Assembly (NCBI GenBank): GCA_000824845.1
Contig: CCNC01000128.1
Location: 1-64,000 of the forward strand
Direction of reading: 5' to 3'
DNA: 64,000 bases
Origin: Mesorhizobium sp. ORS 3359
Lineage (GTDB): Bacteria > Pseudomonadota > Alphaproteobacteria > Rhizobiales > Rhizobiaceae
Position numbers and translations under genes: made by a program. This document shows positions 42,978 through 50,641 of this stretch, piece after piece (position 1 is the stretch's first letter; each line of letters starts with the position of its first letter). The notes below the pieces were generated by a model, which did not search any database, was not told where the DNA came from, and saw only the letters and a program-made list of their open reading frames with translations.

Positions 42978-43081
42978 TGATGAAGAAGACCTACCAGAAA
43001 CCTGTTCTTCACAAGCGAGAGCGCCTCGGCACAGTCACGGCCCAGGTTGTCGTAATCTCAGGGCCGGTTCAGCCGTCGTAA
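42974..43081 (+). CDS. RiPP-like precursor peptide 2
   Basis: 35 residues starting MMMKKTYQKPVLHKRERL, then GTVTAQVVVISGPVQPS. The ATG overlaps the stop of peptide 1 (ATGA), so the two are translationally coupled. The leader-like half is conserved with peptide 1 while the C-terminal half differs, the pattern expected of precursor paralogues. A hairpin follows 20 bases downstream. Confidence 0.55.
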   Translation: MMMKKTYQKPVLHKRERLGTVTAQVVVISGPVQPS

Positions 43082-43100
43082 CCGGCCGCCTCCGAGCAAG

Positions 43101-43129
43101 GCCCGTCGACTTTGGCCGGCGGGCTCTTT
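43101..43129 (+). terminator. Terminator after the peptide genes
   Basis: GCCCGTCG (43101-43108) pairs with CGGCGGGC (43117-43124), followed by TCTTTG. Confidence 0.45.
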
Positions 43130-43151
43130 GTTGCCACGCTTTATCGGCCTT

Positions 43152-43168
43152 GCGAAACTAAGTTTCGC
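43152..43168. repeat. Perfect palindrome at a gene end
   Basis: GCGAAACT A AGTTTCGC is a 17-base palindrome centred on 43160. The TAG stop of the reverse gene 43158-43418 lies inside it. Too tight a loop for a terminator; possibly a protein-binding site. Confidence 0.5.
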
Positions 43169-43418
43169 AGACCTGTAGCGACGGCCCACCCCGTTTGCGC
43201 GCTCGGCCTTCGAACCTCTCTCTGAATCCGGTGGCTTTCAAAGCAGCAACGATGTCGTCCGGCTCGCGTGGAGTGAAGATATCCGCCGTGCCGTTTCTCA
43301 TTGACAGGGAGCTCACCTTCCATTTGCTACGGTCGGGGCGGGCTTTCGCAAGCAGGATAATGGAACATTCCAGCAGCGGCCTTGTTAGGGGTGGCGCCGT
43401 ACTCTTGTGTCGTCTCAT
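43158..43418 (-). CDS. Small hypothetical protein
   Basis: 86 residues. The C-terminal half looks coding: MRNGTADIFTPREPDDIVAA and LKATGFRERFEGRARKRGG. No membrane segment is present and the start is uncertain, with weak sites only. I cannot name a family. Confidence 0.4.
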   Translation of the reverse strand: MRRHKSTAPPLTRPLLECSIILLAKARPDRSKWKVSSLSMRNGTADIFTPREPDDIVAALKATGFRERFEGRARKRGGPSLQVCET

Positions 43419-43486
43419 CTCGGGACCGAATTGCCGGCATCAATCTTGCGTCAGCCGAATTGCTGGCAAAACAAGGGGTTCTGCAC

Positions 43487-43747
43487 ATGCGATTATCCGC
43501 TCAGCCTGCGCGAAGGCGAGGAACAGCGAAATGCATATACTCGGCACCGCTGCAGATCGACGATGTGCAGATTGACGAGAACGGCGATGTGACCGTCTCG
43601 ATTATTGCTCAGGACATCTACTCGAAGAATTCCGCGCAGCGCTATAAGATCACGTTGACCGAAGCCGAAATAGGCATTCTCTCAGCCAATTATGGCATGC
43701 CGCGCCCCATCCCGTCCCCCGAAGGAACTAATTTTAGATCTATCTAA
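43487..43747 (+). CDS. Small hypothetical protein
   Basis: 86 residues from ATG 43487, with AAGGGG upstream. The core LQIDDVQIDENGDVTVSIIA and SAQRYKITLTEAEIGILSAN predicts beta-strands followed by a helix. It is unrelated to anything I recognise. A frame starting at 43747 overlaps its stop (TAATG) but is not convincing. Confidence 0.5.
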   Translation: MRLSAQPARRRGTAKCIYSAPLQIDDVQIDENGDVTVSIIAQDIYSKNSAQRYKITLTEAEIGILSANYGMPRPIPSPEGTNFRSI

Positions 43748-44000
43748 TGGGATATTTTAGTCGAGGCTTGCAGCGCCGACCCCAGAGTCTCCCCCGACTC
43801 GTCCCCCGCCTACCTACGACGCCGGATACAGGGGCCAGCCATGGATCGGTGGCTACTTTACAGAGGTATCTGGTCGTGGGCGGCGGAACGATAGCTACAG
43901 CAGCCGAACTCATCCCGCTCTATGACATCCCTGGTGCGGGTTTCTTGGATCGGGCGGACCATTCGGGGAAAGGGGCGCACAAGCAGTCTGAGGGAAGATA

Positions 44001-44029
44001 GCCCGTCGGCTTCGGCTGGCGGGTTTTTT
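44001..44029 (+). terminator. Intrinsic terminator with TTCG tetraloop
   Basis: CCCGTCGGC (44002-44010), loop TTCG, GCTGGCGGG (44015-44023), then TTTTTT. It terminates a forward transcript whose gene is unclear, suggesting an unrecognised small gene or RNA just upstream. Confidence 0.75.
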
Positions 44030-44109
44030 GTCGGACAAGTCCGCATGGTGTAGGTTCGGCAGCCGCGAACCACGCTGCCAATCCCGCTCTGCGGCGGTTG
44101 CCGCGCAAC

Positions 44110-44143
44110 AAAAAGCCCCGGACAAATACTGCCGGGGCTTTTT
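44110..44143. terminator. Bidirectional terminator beside the outer-membrane protein gene
   Basis: AAAAAGCCCCGG and CCGGGGCTTTTT flank a 10-base loop, giving U-tracts in both directions. In the reverse direction it lies 22 bases after the porin-like gene stop. Confidence 0.85.
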
Positions 44144-44164
44144 CTGTTAAGGTCCGCCGATAAA

Positions 44165-44812
44165 CTAGAATTTGTAGTTCAGACCAACGCGAACGGTGTG
44201 GAAGGGGACTTTAACGTCGGCATCTGGTCCAGGACCTGGGAGATCGAATGTCGCTTTACCCAGGTCTGTGTAAAGATACTCAGACTTGAGCGACCAATTT
44301 GTGTTGATGGCGTATTCAGCGCCCGCACCAACGGTCCAGCCGACCCTGGTCTTCGAAGAGTCGATCCCTGGGAAAGAGAGCTTTTCGTGACCGTAGGCCA
44401 AGCCGCCAGTGCCATAGACCAGGAAGCGATCGACGGGCGTATAGCCGATGCGAGCACGCAACGTGCCGAACCAGTCGACCTTTGTTTCGAGAGAGGGGCC
44501 CCCGATCGACAGCTCGCCCTTGACGTCGGCAGCCTGGAAGTCGGCTTCCACGCCGTAGACGAATTGGCCAACCTGCCAGTTGTAACCGGCCTGAACACCG
44601 CCAACGAAGCCGCTCGCACTGAGGTCAAAACCGCCAGGGCCGCCGTCAGAAGGATCAACGCTAAACGTGCCGAAACCGCCGCCGGCGTTCACGCCGATAT
44701 ATGCGCCGGTCCAATCATAGGAAGCAGCAACCGGTGCCTCCTGCAAAGCGTCGGCCGCGTAGGCGGTGCCGGTCGCGAGGACGAGAGCGGTTGCAAGAAG
44801 AAGCTGTTTCAC
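44165..44812 (-). CDS. Outer-membrane beta-barrel protein (Omp25/31-like)
   Basis: 215 residues from GTG 44812 (AAGGGTATTCCC upstream); the frame is open to 44866. The signal peptide is KQLLLATALVLATGTAYA. The mature start YDWTGAYIGVNAGGGFG and strand pairs ending HTVRVGLNYKF match the OmpA-like opacity/Omp25/31 family common in Rhizobiales. It forms an eight-stranded barrel in the outer membrane. Confidence 0.9.
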   Translation of the reverse strand: MKQLLLATALVLATGTAYAADALQEAPVAASYDWTGAYIGVNAGGGFGTFSVDPSDGGPGGFDLSASGFVGGVQAGYNWQVGQFVYGVEADFQAADVKGELSIGGPSLETKVDWFGTLRARIGYTPVDRFLVYGTGGLAYGHEKLSFPGIDSSKTRVGWTVGAGAEYAINTNWSLKSEYLYTDLGKATFDLPGPGPDADVKVPFHTVRVGLNYKF

Positions 44813-45144
44813 GGGAATACCCTTTGTTGCCAATCTTAGGTCGGATGAATGCCTCAACGTCCCCACCCGAGTGGCTACAGCGATGTCGCGGAACGCCTTT
44901 CTTTGTCAACGCCGACAAGTTCGAAGGCGCGGATATTGTTGGGGCGATGCCTGAAAGCCACACCTCACAGCGCGATTTCGAAATGCGGCCCGTGGCTTAC
45001 AAGTATCCGCTAATGTAGCTTAACGGCATACAGCGAGACGAAACCAAACTGGAGATGGTGCAGCGCCGAGATCCACTTCACCCGCTGGCAACGGCCGGCG
45101 GGCTTTCTTGTTGGAACAAGTTTAGAAGGAACAGGTTTGGTCGC
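44813..45144. other. Promoter region and spacer upstream of the outer-membrane protein
   Basis: No gene is supported on either strand. It should hold the porin-gene promoter on the reverse strand and contains a forward terminator-like hairpin at 45081. Confidence 0.4.
45081..45110 (+). terminator. Terminator-like hairpin
   Basis: CCCGCTGGC (45081-45089) pairs with GCCGGCGGG (45094-45102), then CTTTCTTG. It resembles the hairpins at 42792 and 44001. Confidence 0.5.
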
Positions 45145-45236
45145 CGCGACGCATGTCCCCCCAAGCGTCCCTAGCGTCGCGTCGGGTTTGTCAATTTCCC
45201 CGACATGAGCCCGCATCGCTCCCCTCGATGCGGGCT
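45145..45236. repeat. Triple-hairpin element, copy A
   Basis: Three successive inverted repeats in 92 bases: CGCGACGC/GCGTCGCG (45145-45152, 45174-45181), TCGGG/CCCGA around 45182-45203, and AGCCCGCATCG/CGATGCGGGCT (45208-45218, 45226-45236). A second copy lies 331 bases downstream. No U-tract follows. Confidence 0.75.
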
Positions 45237-45247
45237 CTACTGGGCTA

Positions 45248-45436
45248 TTGCCGCCCGCCGACCTAGCCGACGGAGTTGCACGATGCCTGATGGAGACGGT
45301 GAAGACGTTCCGAAACAGACCGAATTGCTGGTCCCGCGCCTCGTCAGGGAGGCAGGCGCGAGAGCTCGTCGAAATGATCGGCACAGACTGGCCGTCGCTG
45401 CTGCGCGAGGCCCGTTTTCTGAAAGACCGGCATTGA
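45248..45436 (+). CDS. Small hypothetical protein, doubtful
   Basis: Up to 62 codons between the two hairpin elements. The end ARELVEMIGTDWPSLLREAR looks like small rhizobial proteins, but the start is unclear: TTG 45248, with no site. Confidence 0.3.
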   Translation: MPPADLADGVARCLMETVKTFRNRPNCWSRASSGRQARELVEMIGTDWPSLLREARFLKDRH

Positions 45437-45475
45437 TCTTGGTGGAACATCCAAGCGGGATTGAAGTTCGATAGC

Positions 45476-45569
45476 CGCGACGCAAGCCCTCCCGAGCTGT
45501 TTCACGGCGTCGCGTCGGGTTTGTCTTTCTCCCCGACATGAGCCCGCATCGTTGCCCACGATGCGGGCT
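45476..45569. repeat. Triple-hairpin element, copy B
   Basis: Same order as copy A: CGCGACGC/GCGTCGCG (45476-45483, 45507-45514), a middle TCGGG/CCCGA hairpin, then AGCCCGCATCGT/ACGATGCGGGCT (45541-45552, 45558-45569). Loops differ while stems are kept, including a longer third stem. This suggests selection on structure. Confidence 0.75.
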
Positions 45570-45707
45570 CGCTCGCCGACAGCACCTTAACATGGGTAAA
45601 CGCGCCGCATTTGTTCAGGTGTATGATCCGTCCTGGGTCCTTTTCCCGCTGCGGCTTCGTTCGACGGTCGCCGTGGCGGAGGCCGACACCGGCGGGGGAG
45701 GGGCGTC

Positions 45708-45917
45708 ATGCCGATTTACAAGAAGGCGAAAGAGGCCGGAGTATTCAGCTCCTCAGATATTGCCCTGCTCGGCCGGGTATTCGACAAGCTGAAGAACGAA
45801 CACCAGTCGCCAGAGCGACGCGAGGCTCTCGCGTCCAGGCTGATGGCAAACTACTTGGCCGGGCTAAGAGACGAGGATGAGCTCCTCGCCGTCTCAAAGC
45901 TACCGCTCGGGCGTTAG
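45708..45917 (+). CDS. Small helical hypothetical protein
   Basis: 69 residues: MPIYKKAKEAGVFSSSDIAL, LGRVFDKLKNEHQSPERREA and ANYLAGLRDEDELLAVSKLP. GGAGGGG lies before the ATG. This pattern (LxxVFDxL ... NYLxGxxDEDEL) recurs in small rhizobial proteins of unknown role. Confidence 0.65.
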   Translation: MPIYKKAKEAGVFSSSDIALLGRVFDKLKNEHQSPERREALASRLMANYLAGLRDEDELLAVSKLPLGR

Positions 45918-45950
45918 TGTCCGGTCTGCCAAACGAACCTCGGTTAACCT

Positions 45951-46377
45951 TCAAGCGGTCGCCGGTTCGGGAACATGGCTGGACTTTCCCCGTTGGGAGG
46001 CGCGGCGCATTTCGTAGGACTGGAACACTGCTAACGTGCCGCCGTTGGGGATGACCTGACAGCCCGCCCAGGGCGCCAGTCTTGGGCGGGCAAGCAGTTC
46101 GCTATACGCTGCAATGCCGGACGCCTCGACCCTACCAGCGGTCGGCCGGTGATCGGTGTAAGTTCCTCCAACCGTGCGTCTCTGGGCACGGCGGCCTTTT
46201 GCAGTCCGGCGCTGGGCATGGCCGGGTGTCTCGTGCAGTATAACCTGGCGAAGATCGCGCATGTCGACAGGCTTTCCGCAGGTCGGGCAGGCATAGAAAT
46301 GCCTTCGCTCGTCGACAATGTGGCCATCGGCGCTTTTGCCTTCTATCCGGGGACCGGACCGTATAATCCTTCGCCAT
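45951..46377 (-). pseudogene. Frameshifted small zinc-ribbon protein
   Basis: ATG 46377 has a strong site (AGGAG, 5 bases) and starts MAKDYTVRSPD. About 15 codons later the conserved continuation ADGHIVDERRHFYACPTCGK then PVDMRDLRQVILHETPGHA lies in another frame, showing an indel near 46330. The fused tail to 45951 is unrelated. The original would have been a 60-70 residue protein with one CxxC. Confidence 0.55.
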
Positions 46378-46427
46378 AAGGACTCCTACATACAATTTCT
46401 CTAAAATGCCCGGAACCGTGGCGCTTC

Positions 46428-47330
46428 ATGCGGCTTGAATCTCGGTTGTTGGGTGTGTGCATGCGTAACGCCGCAGAGCGTCTGAAGTTCATCAAGCCGA
46501 TGGAACCGGAGCGGTTCGACAATCCGCCGGCGGGCGCCGAATGGAGCCACGAGGTCAAGTTCGACGGCTATAGGACACAGTTGATCAAGGATGCTGACGG
46601 CATCCGCTTCTACACCAAGAGCGGCATCGACTGGACGGCGAAGTATCGGCCGCTGGCGACCGAAGCGGAAAAGCTGAGCGCGGATAGCTTCATCATCGAA
46701 GGCGAGACGATCGTGCTCAATGAGAACGGCCTGTCGGACTTCCATGCGCTCCGCTCCGCCATCACCCGCCGACCGCAGGATCTCTACCTGGTCGCCTTCG
46801 ACCTTCTCCACCTCAACGGCCACGACCTGCGCAGGATGGCGCTGCGCGACCGCAGGGAGATCCTGCAGGCGATGATCCCGGCCGGCCTGCACATCCAGTT
46901 CAGCGAAGCACTCCCCGGCAGTGGCGACGCCGCCTATCATCTGGCGTGCAAATCCAACCTTGAAGGCATCGTCTCGAAGCTGCTGGACAGCGTCTACAGC
47001 AGCGGCCCGACTTCGGCCTGGCGCAAGATCAAATGCTTCGATGAGAAGGTCATGGACATCATCGGCGTGCAGCGCGAGCGCGGCAAGCCGGCCATGGTGC
47101 TGATGGCCGACAAGGGCCGCTTCATGGGCGGAGCCTTTGTCACCTTCAAGGCGGACAAGCGCCAGGCGCTATGGGACCGGGTGCAAGGCAAGGTCGGCGC
47201 GCCGCCGCCGAAGGGGCTCAAAAAGGAAAAGGCGGAGTGGCTGAAGCCCGGCCTTTCGGGCAGAGTGCGGTTCCTGAAGGGCGAAGAGCAGCTTCGCCAC
47301 GCAATGCTCAAGGATTTTTGGGAAGAGTGA
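46428..47330 (+). CDS. Stand-alone ATP-dependent DNA ligase (LigD-Lig type)
   Basis: Up to 300 residues (ATG 46461 is an alternative start). The adenylation motif is HEVKFDGYRTQL (K44). IEGETIVLNENG, VAFDLLHLNG, NLEGIVSK and RKIKCF follow, then the OB-fold with ERGKPAMVLMADKG. There is no polymerase or phosphoesterase domain. It is the second LigD-type ligase in the window, besides 7077-9008, and could act in end joining. Confidence 0.9.
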   Translation: MRLESRLLGVCMRNAAERLKFIKPMEPERFDNPPAGAEWSHEVKFDGYRTQLIKDADGIRFYTKSGIDWTAKYRPLATEAEKLSADSFIIEGETIVLNENGLSDFHALRSAITRRPQDLYLVAFDLLHLNGHDLRRMALRDRREILQAMIPAGLHIQFSEALPGSGDAAYHLACKSNLEGIVSKLLDSVYSSGPTSAWRKIKCFDEKVMDIIGVQRERGKPAMVLMADKGRFMGGAFVTFKADKRQALWDRVQGKVGAPPPKGLKKEKAEWLKPGLSGRVRFLKGEEQLRHAMLKDFWEE

Positions 47331-47526
47331 CGCCTCGGAGCGAGCGCGAGGTTCTCCCAACCCCCAGCTTCAGCGCATTGCGAAATGCTGCCGCGCCCAT
47401 CTCGCAGCCGTGGCGTGAAGGGTTGGAGCTGATGACGATCCGAGCCTGGTCGACGGTCAGCCCGAATTTCGCGGCCAACTCGGGCGCGCTGTAAGAGTTT
47501 TGCCAACTGTCGATTGGTTTGCTCAA
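47308..47526 (-). CDS. Small hypothetical DNA-binding-like protein
   Basis: 72 residues from TTG 47526, preceded by GGAGG at ideal spacing. SAPELAAKFGLTVDQARIVI followed by SSNPSRHGCEMGAAAFRNAL looks like a helix-turn-helix plus helix seen in small rhizobial proteins. Its end overlaps the ligase end by 23 bases (convergent). Confidence 0.55.
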   Translation of the reverse strand: MSKPIDSWQNSYSAPELAAKFGLTVDQARIVISSNPSRHGCEMGAAAFRNALKLGVGRTSRSLRGVTLPKNP

Positions 47527-47726
47527 CCGGGATATCCTCCGCCCTGCGATGAGCTCCAACGCCCTCAACGTCGCAAAGTTGCAACCGACTTGCAATCGAG
47601 GCTCAATCGGCTGAGATATGCCTGCTCCGCCCCAACGCGGAGCTCGGGCCGGTCCGCAAAATCCTGTGTCACCATGATAAGCGGACCGGCCCGACTCGGT
47701 TTCAACGGCGAGGGCGGATTGGCAGC

Positions 47727-47982
47727 TTAGTGGAATTTCTCGGACCAATGTTCGGCTTCCGAATCCCGATCGATAAATCGGCTGATCGAGCGCAGATATG
47801 CGATGATCTCGTACTTTAAATGTCCTCTTTCGCCGAATTCTTCACATACTCGGTCGACCTTCCTCCTCTGCTTGCGAGGATTTTCAATGTCACAGACCAC
47901 GTAGCCGAATTCGTCGATTGCGCAGATTCGCGCCGACCCAGGCGGGGATATCGCTGGCCTTCATGATCTTCTTACCTGCCAT
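47727..47982 (-). pseudogene. Frameshifted small conserved protein
   Basis: ATG 47982 (GGAAAG upstream) reads MAGKKIMKASDIPAWVGA. The coding-like continuation ICAIDEFGYVVCDIENPRKQ then KYEIIAYLRSISRFIDRDSE lies in the +1 frame and ends EHWSEKFH at TAA 47727. That frame has no start of its own. A single lost base near 47940 would restore an intact protein of about 85 residues. Confidence 0.5.
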
Positions 47983-48041
47983 GCTCAGAATCTTTCCATC
48001 GCTGACGTGCAGCTGGAAGTTGCCAGAGCTGTATGGCAGCG

Positions 48042-48067
48042 GCAACCTGTGCGATTACACAGGTTGC
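48042..48067. repeat. Perfect 10-bp hairpin
   Basis: GCAACCTGTG and CACAGGTTGC flank the loop CGATTA, 100 bases before the next gene start. No T-run follows; it may be a leader structure or a protein site. Confidence 0.5.
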
Positions 48068-48166
48068 TCGAGCCGATTCCGCGACAATGTGCGACGCGAC
48101 TTTCGCGATCGGCGGCACGGCGCTGATTGCGCCACACGTCGCTATGGGATTTCTGGGGGAAGGCTG

Positions 48167-48406
48167 ATGGCGGTTGCTAAGAAGGATCAGGAGCGCGTCA
48201 CCTATGCCTGGATGTACGGCCAGCAGGCGCGCAAGGACGGCAAGGAACGCGCCGTGCCGGACTATTGGGCGGAGCATGCCGAAGCGTGGCTGCAGGGATT
48301 TGATGGCGTGCCGATCGGCGGCGAGCCGAAGCCGATGAGCGATAGCCTTGAGGCAGAGCTGGACGAGAGTGCGGTGGCGCACGGCCTGCTCAATGACGGA
48401 TCTTGA
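48167..48406 (+). CDS. Small hypothetical protein, weakly RMF-like
   Basis: 79 residues with GGGGGAAGG before the ATG. TYAWMYGQQARKDGKERAVP and YWAEHAEAWLQGFDG show the spaced Gly, Ala, Pro and W..G pattern of ribosome-modulation-factor-like proteins, followed by an acidic tail. The resemblance is weak, so function is unassigned. Confidence 0.6.
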   Translation: MAVAKKDQERVTYAWMYGQQARKDGKERAVPDYWAEHAEAWLQGFDGVPIGGEPKPMSDSLEAELDESAVAHGLLNDGS

Positions 48407-48938
48407 TGTAGACGACACCAACCTTTTGGCATCTAGGTGGCGCGGTCCGGCAGACGCCGAACGCTACCCTATCTTGGTCCGCAGGAACCTCGACTAAACC
48501 GCTCTGACAGAAACCATAGTCTCGGCGTCCGCCGATATGCGGAATGCATGAAGAAAGAGCTCCGGAGCGGATACGCGAAGATAGTGACCACGACGCCCCT
48601 GGGAGCAACAACCCAACACGGCGCCAACGTCGCGCACTGGGTTGTCGAACGCTCGAGTGTCCCTCCCATCGACAGGACAACGTCTGCTGAGTATGCCTCC
48701 CGACGAAGTGCAAGGCTTGGGCTGGTGGCCGAGATCTCCAACGAGCATGCCAGGATCGCAACGCACCAAATACGGAGATAAGTTGCCCTGTCCACCATGC
48801 GCTGCCCCCCACGTGATTTGCGGGATCATATGGTGAAGGGTGGCAGCAACGAGGCGGTCACGGGCTTCCGTGCGAGAGCTTCACCACGGCCTCAGTCCGT
48901 CCCGACGGAGGCCGTAGCGCAGCTCCAAGCGAAAGCGG
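48407..48938. other. Stretch without a confident gene
   Basis: Forward 48548-48781 (77 codons, MKKELRSGYAKIVTTTPLGA) and a competing reverse frame are open but lack ribosome binding sites. Nothing else stands out. Confidence 0.4.
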
Positions 48939-49352
48939 CTACTCAACCTTTACGTTGATCGTGATGCTGTAGGATGCGCCATCGTATGTGTGTATCGACA
49001 GTGCAACTTGGTCCTGGCCTTTGAATCCCGACGTCGACCGGTACAGCACTTTTATTCCGTCCGCTTTGCGGAAGTTGCATTTCCAGCGAATGTTTTCTTT
49101 GGTGAAGTGGGGAAATGTCTTTGCATGGAGTATCGAGATTTTCCCATGGCTCGGTCCGGAAACCGCCCTCAGATCGACCGGACCTGCGTTTGAGCAGTCC
49201 GGGTTGACACTGGCACCGTCATAGAGGTTGATTTCCTTCCCCGAAAGCGCAGTCCTATTGAGCGTCTTCGAGTTCCCCCATGCTGCAGCCTCGCCTGCGC
49301 CAAGTCCCACGAAAACAAGCGCGATCCCAAAGGCAGTAACGCGGTAGACCAT
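48939..49352 (-). CDS. Secreted beta-rich protein of unknown function
   Basis: 137 residues. The signal peptide runs to about residue 24 (GAGEAAA). The mature part has two cysteines (NPDCSNAGP and RWKCNFRKADG) and beta-strand patterns, ending DGASYSITINVKVE. It contains RAVSGPSHGKISI, resembling Ig-like VCBS-type repeats of exported rhizobial proteins. A periplasmic or surface location is likely. Confidence 0.7.
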   Translation of the reverse strand: MVYRVTAFGIALVFVGLGAGEAAAWGNSKTLNRTALSGKEINLYDGASVNPDCSNAGPVDLRAVSGPSHGKISILHAKTFPHFTKENIRWKCNFRKADGIKVLYRSTSGFKGQDQVALSIHTYDGASYSITINVKVE

Positions 49353-49440
49353 ATTTTTTGCCCCTTCGTTGAAGAAAATACCCCCGTAAACGGTTTAAAC
49401 GAGCCATAGCAAAGCGCCACGATCTATTTGTGGCGTGCAA

Positions 49441-49683
49441 TCAAATGATCGTTATTGGCCTGAATGATAGCCAGCGGCTGAGTAGCATCACGGGGACGTT
49501 CTGCTCCTTCTGGGTCATGTTGTCCGCTGCTACGAGTCGGCGAAGCGCTCGCTTGGCCTCATCGCGCGTCCAGCCCGCCTCGAGCATACAATCAATGATC
49601 GCCTGAAACCCTGCCTCCATCGCCTCCTGGCAGTCGACCTCGCGGTCGGGATAGTCGCCCGTGCGTCGCGGCTTGCTGATCAA
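49441..49683 (-). CDS. Small hypothetical protein, coupled
   Basis: 80 residues from TTG 49683. GGGGGAGG lies 7 bases upstream and the TTGA overlaps the stop of the preceding gene. YPDREVDCQEAMEAGFQAII and DCMLEAGWTRDEAKRALRRL form a helical domain. No known family. Confidence 0.55.
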   Translation of the reverse strand: MISKPRRTGDYPDREVDCQEAMEAGFQAIIDCMLEAGWTRDEAKRALRRLVAADNMTQKEQNVPVMLLSRWLSFRPITII

Positions 49684-49859
49684 AGGCAGGCCTCCCCCTC
49701 GCCGCGGTGCTGGTAGCAGAACCAGTGTGACGGCCTCTTCGGCTTGGCAAAGCCCCATCCGGCATCCTTGCCGCATCCAGCATGCTCACAGACATGCCCG
49801 AGCGGGCCTCGCGGGCGATGCACAATCGTCTCTCCGGGGCGAGTGGGTTCGTCGTTCAT
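49680..49859 (-). CDS. Small zinc-binding hypothetical protein
   Basis: 59 residues from ATG 49859. CEHAGCGKDAGWGF and HWFCYQHRGEG supply two cysteine/histidine pairs of a zinc knuckle. Coupled by overlap to the downstream gene. It is a common type of small rhizobial protein. Confidence 0.65.
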   Translation of the reverse strand: MNDEPTRPGETIVHRPRGPLGHVCEHAGCGKDAGWGFAKPKRPSHWFCYQHRGEGEACL

Positions 49860-49918
49860 GGCGAAAAGATTCCACAAACCGGCTTGACGGGCAAGGAATT
49901 TGTTCTCATTTCGTTCTC

Positions 49919-50212
49919 ATGGCGCATGAGAAAGTCGACACGCTGGGCAAGGCGACCCGGCACAACATGCTGTTGAAGGTCGAGTGCGCGTGCGGGAACG
50001 TGCGCTACTGCCGGTCGGCCGACCTGATGATGGTTTACGGCGGCGGCGCGGACCCGTTCAAGTTGAAGTTCGACTGCAGCCGCTGCAAGCCCGACATCAA
50101 GCTGACGCTGCTCGAGCTGCACCCCGACCACCTGCCGAAGAAGCTTGTCATTCACAAGCCGATGAAGGTCGACGGAAAGATCGTGTGGCACACCGAGCGA
50201 TTCCGACCATGA
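49919..50212 (+). CDS. Hypothetical protein with two cysteine pairs
   Basis: 97 residues from ATG 49919. VECACGNVRYCRSADLMMVY and FDCSRCKPDIKLTLLEL carry CxCx and CxxC motifs consistent with a zinc ribbon. The stop overlaps the next start (ATGA). It is divergent from the zinc protein at 49680-49859. Confidence 0.65.
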   Translation: MAHEKVDTLGKATRHNMLLKVECACGNVRYCRSADLMMVYGGGADPFKLKFDCSRCKPDIKLTLLELHPDHLPKKLVIHKPMKVDGKIVWHTERFRP

Positions 50213-50601
50213 GGGAGCGCTTCGAGGTCGAGGCCACCGATAGCGGCTACCGGGTGCTCGACCCAAACGGCGCCGTTGTCGCGACCGTCGAGCGAAGGCC
50301 GCAGGCGTTCGAGTTGGTCCGCGGTCGCGGTGGCTGCGTCCGACTCCAATGGGCGAGGACAGTGATCGGCAAAGAAACTGTGCCGCGCGATTTCTCCGCA
50401 ACGCATGGCGGATATAGGGCCGGCCGCATCATGACCGTGATCAGCGGGGATCAGCGCGGCAGTTGGGCCTGGTTCGTGAATGGGAAAGATCCTGATACCG
50501 GCCGCACTGGAAGTTTTTCAGGACGCGAAGAAACCAAGGATCAAGCCGTTGCGAAACTCGAAGCCGTCTATACCGAATTCATCGCCGATGCCGACAAATA
50601 A
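50209..50601 (+). CDS. Hypothetical protein, coupled
   Basis: 130 residues: MRERFEVEATDSGYRVLDPN, then a region with TVISGDQRGSWAWFVNGKD and a helical end KDQAVAKLEAVYTEFIADAD. No motif is recognised. It shares an operon with the upstream cysteine-pair protein and converges on the relaxase gene. Confidence 0.6.
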   Translation: MRERFEVEATDSGYRVLDPNGAVVATVERRPQAFELVRGRGGCVRLQWARTVIGKETVPRDFSATHGGYRAGRIMTVISGDQRGSWAWFVNGKDPDTGRTGSFSGREETKDQAVAKLEAVYTEFIADADK

Positions 50602-50641
50602 ATACCTGCTGCCGATCCAAACGGCTCGACTGAGAGCGCCA

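Larger units (their letters stand above)
43748..44164. other. Stretch with terminators and no confident gene
   Basis: Open frames exist on both strands (43747-44001 forward, 43858-44073 reverse) but neither has protein-like features. Two strong hairpin terminators are annotated separately at 44001 and 44110. Confidence 0.45.

Noticed and set aside
45145..45569. Hairpin pair considered as a CRISPR array or as ordinary terminators
   Set aside because: Only two copies 331 bases apart without spacers, and no U-tract after the hairpins.
48548..48781. Forward 77-codon frame MKKELRSGYAKI
   Set aside because: No ribosome binding site and a competing reverse frame; retained only as a remark.
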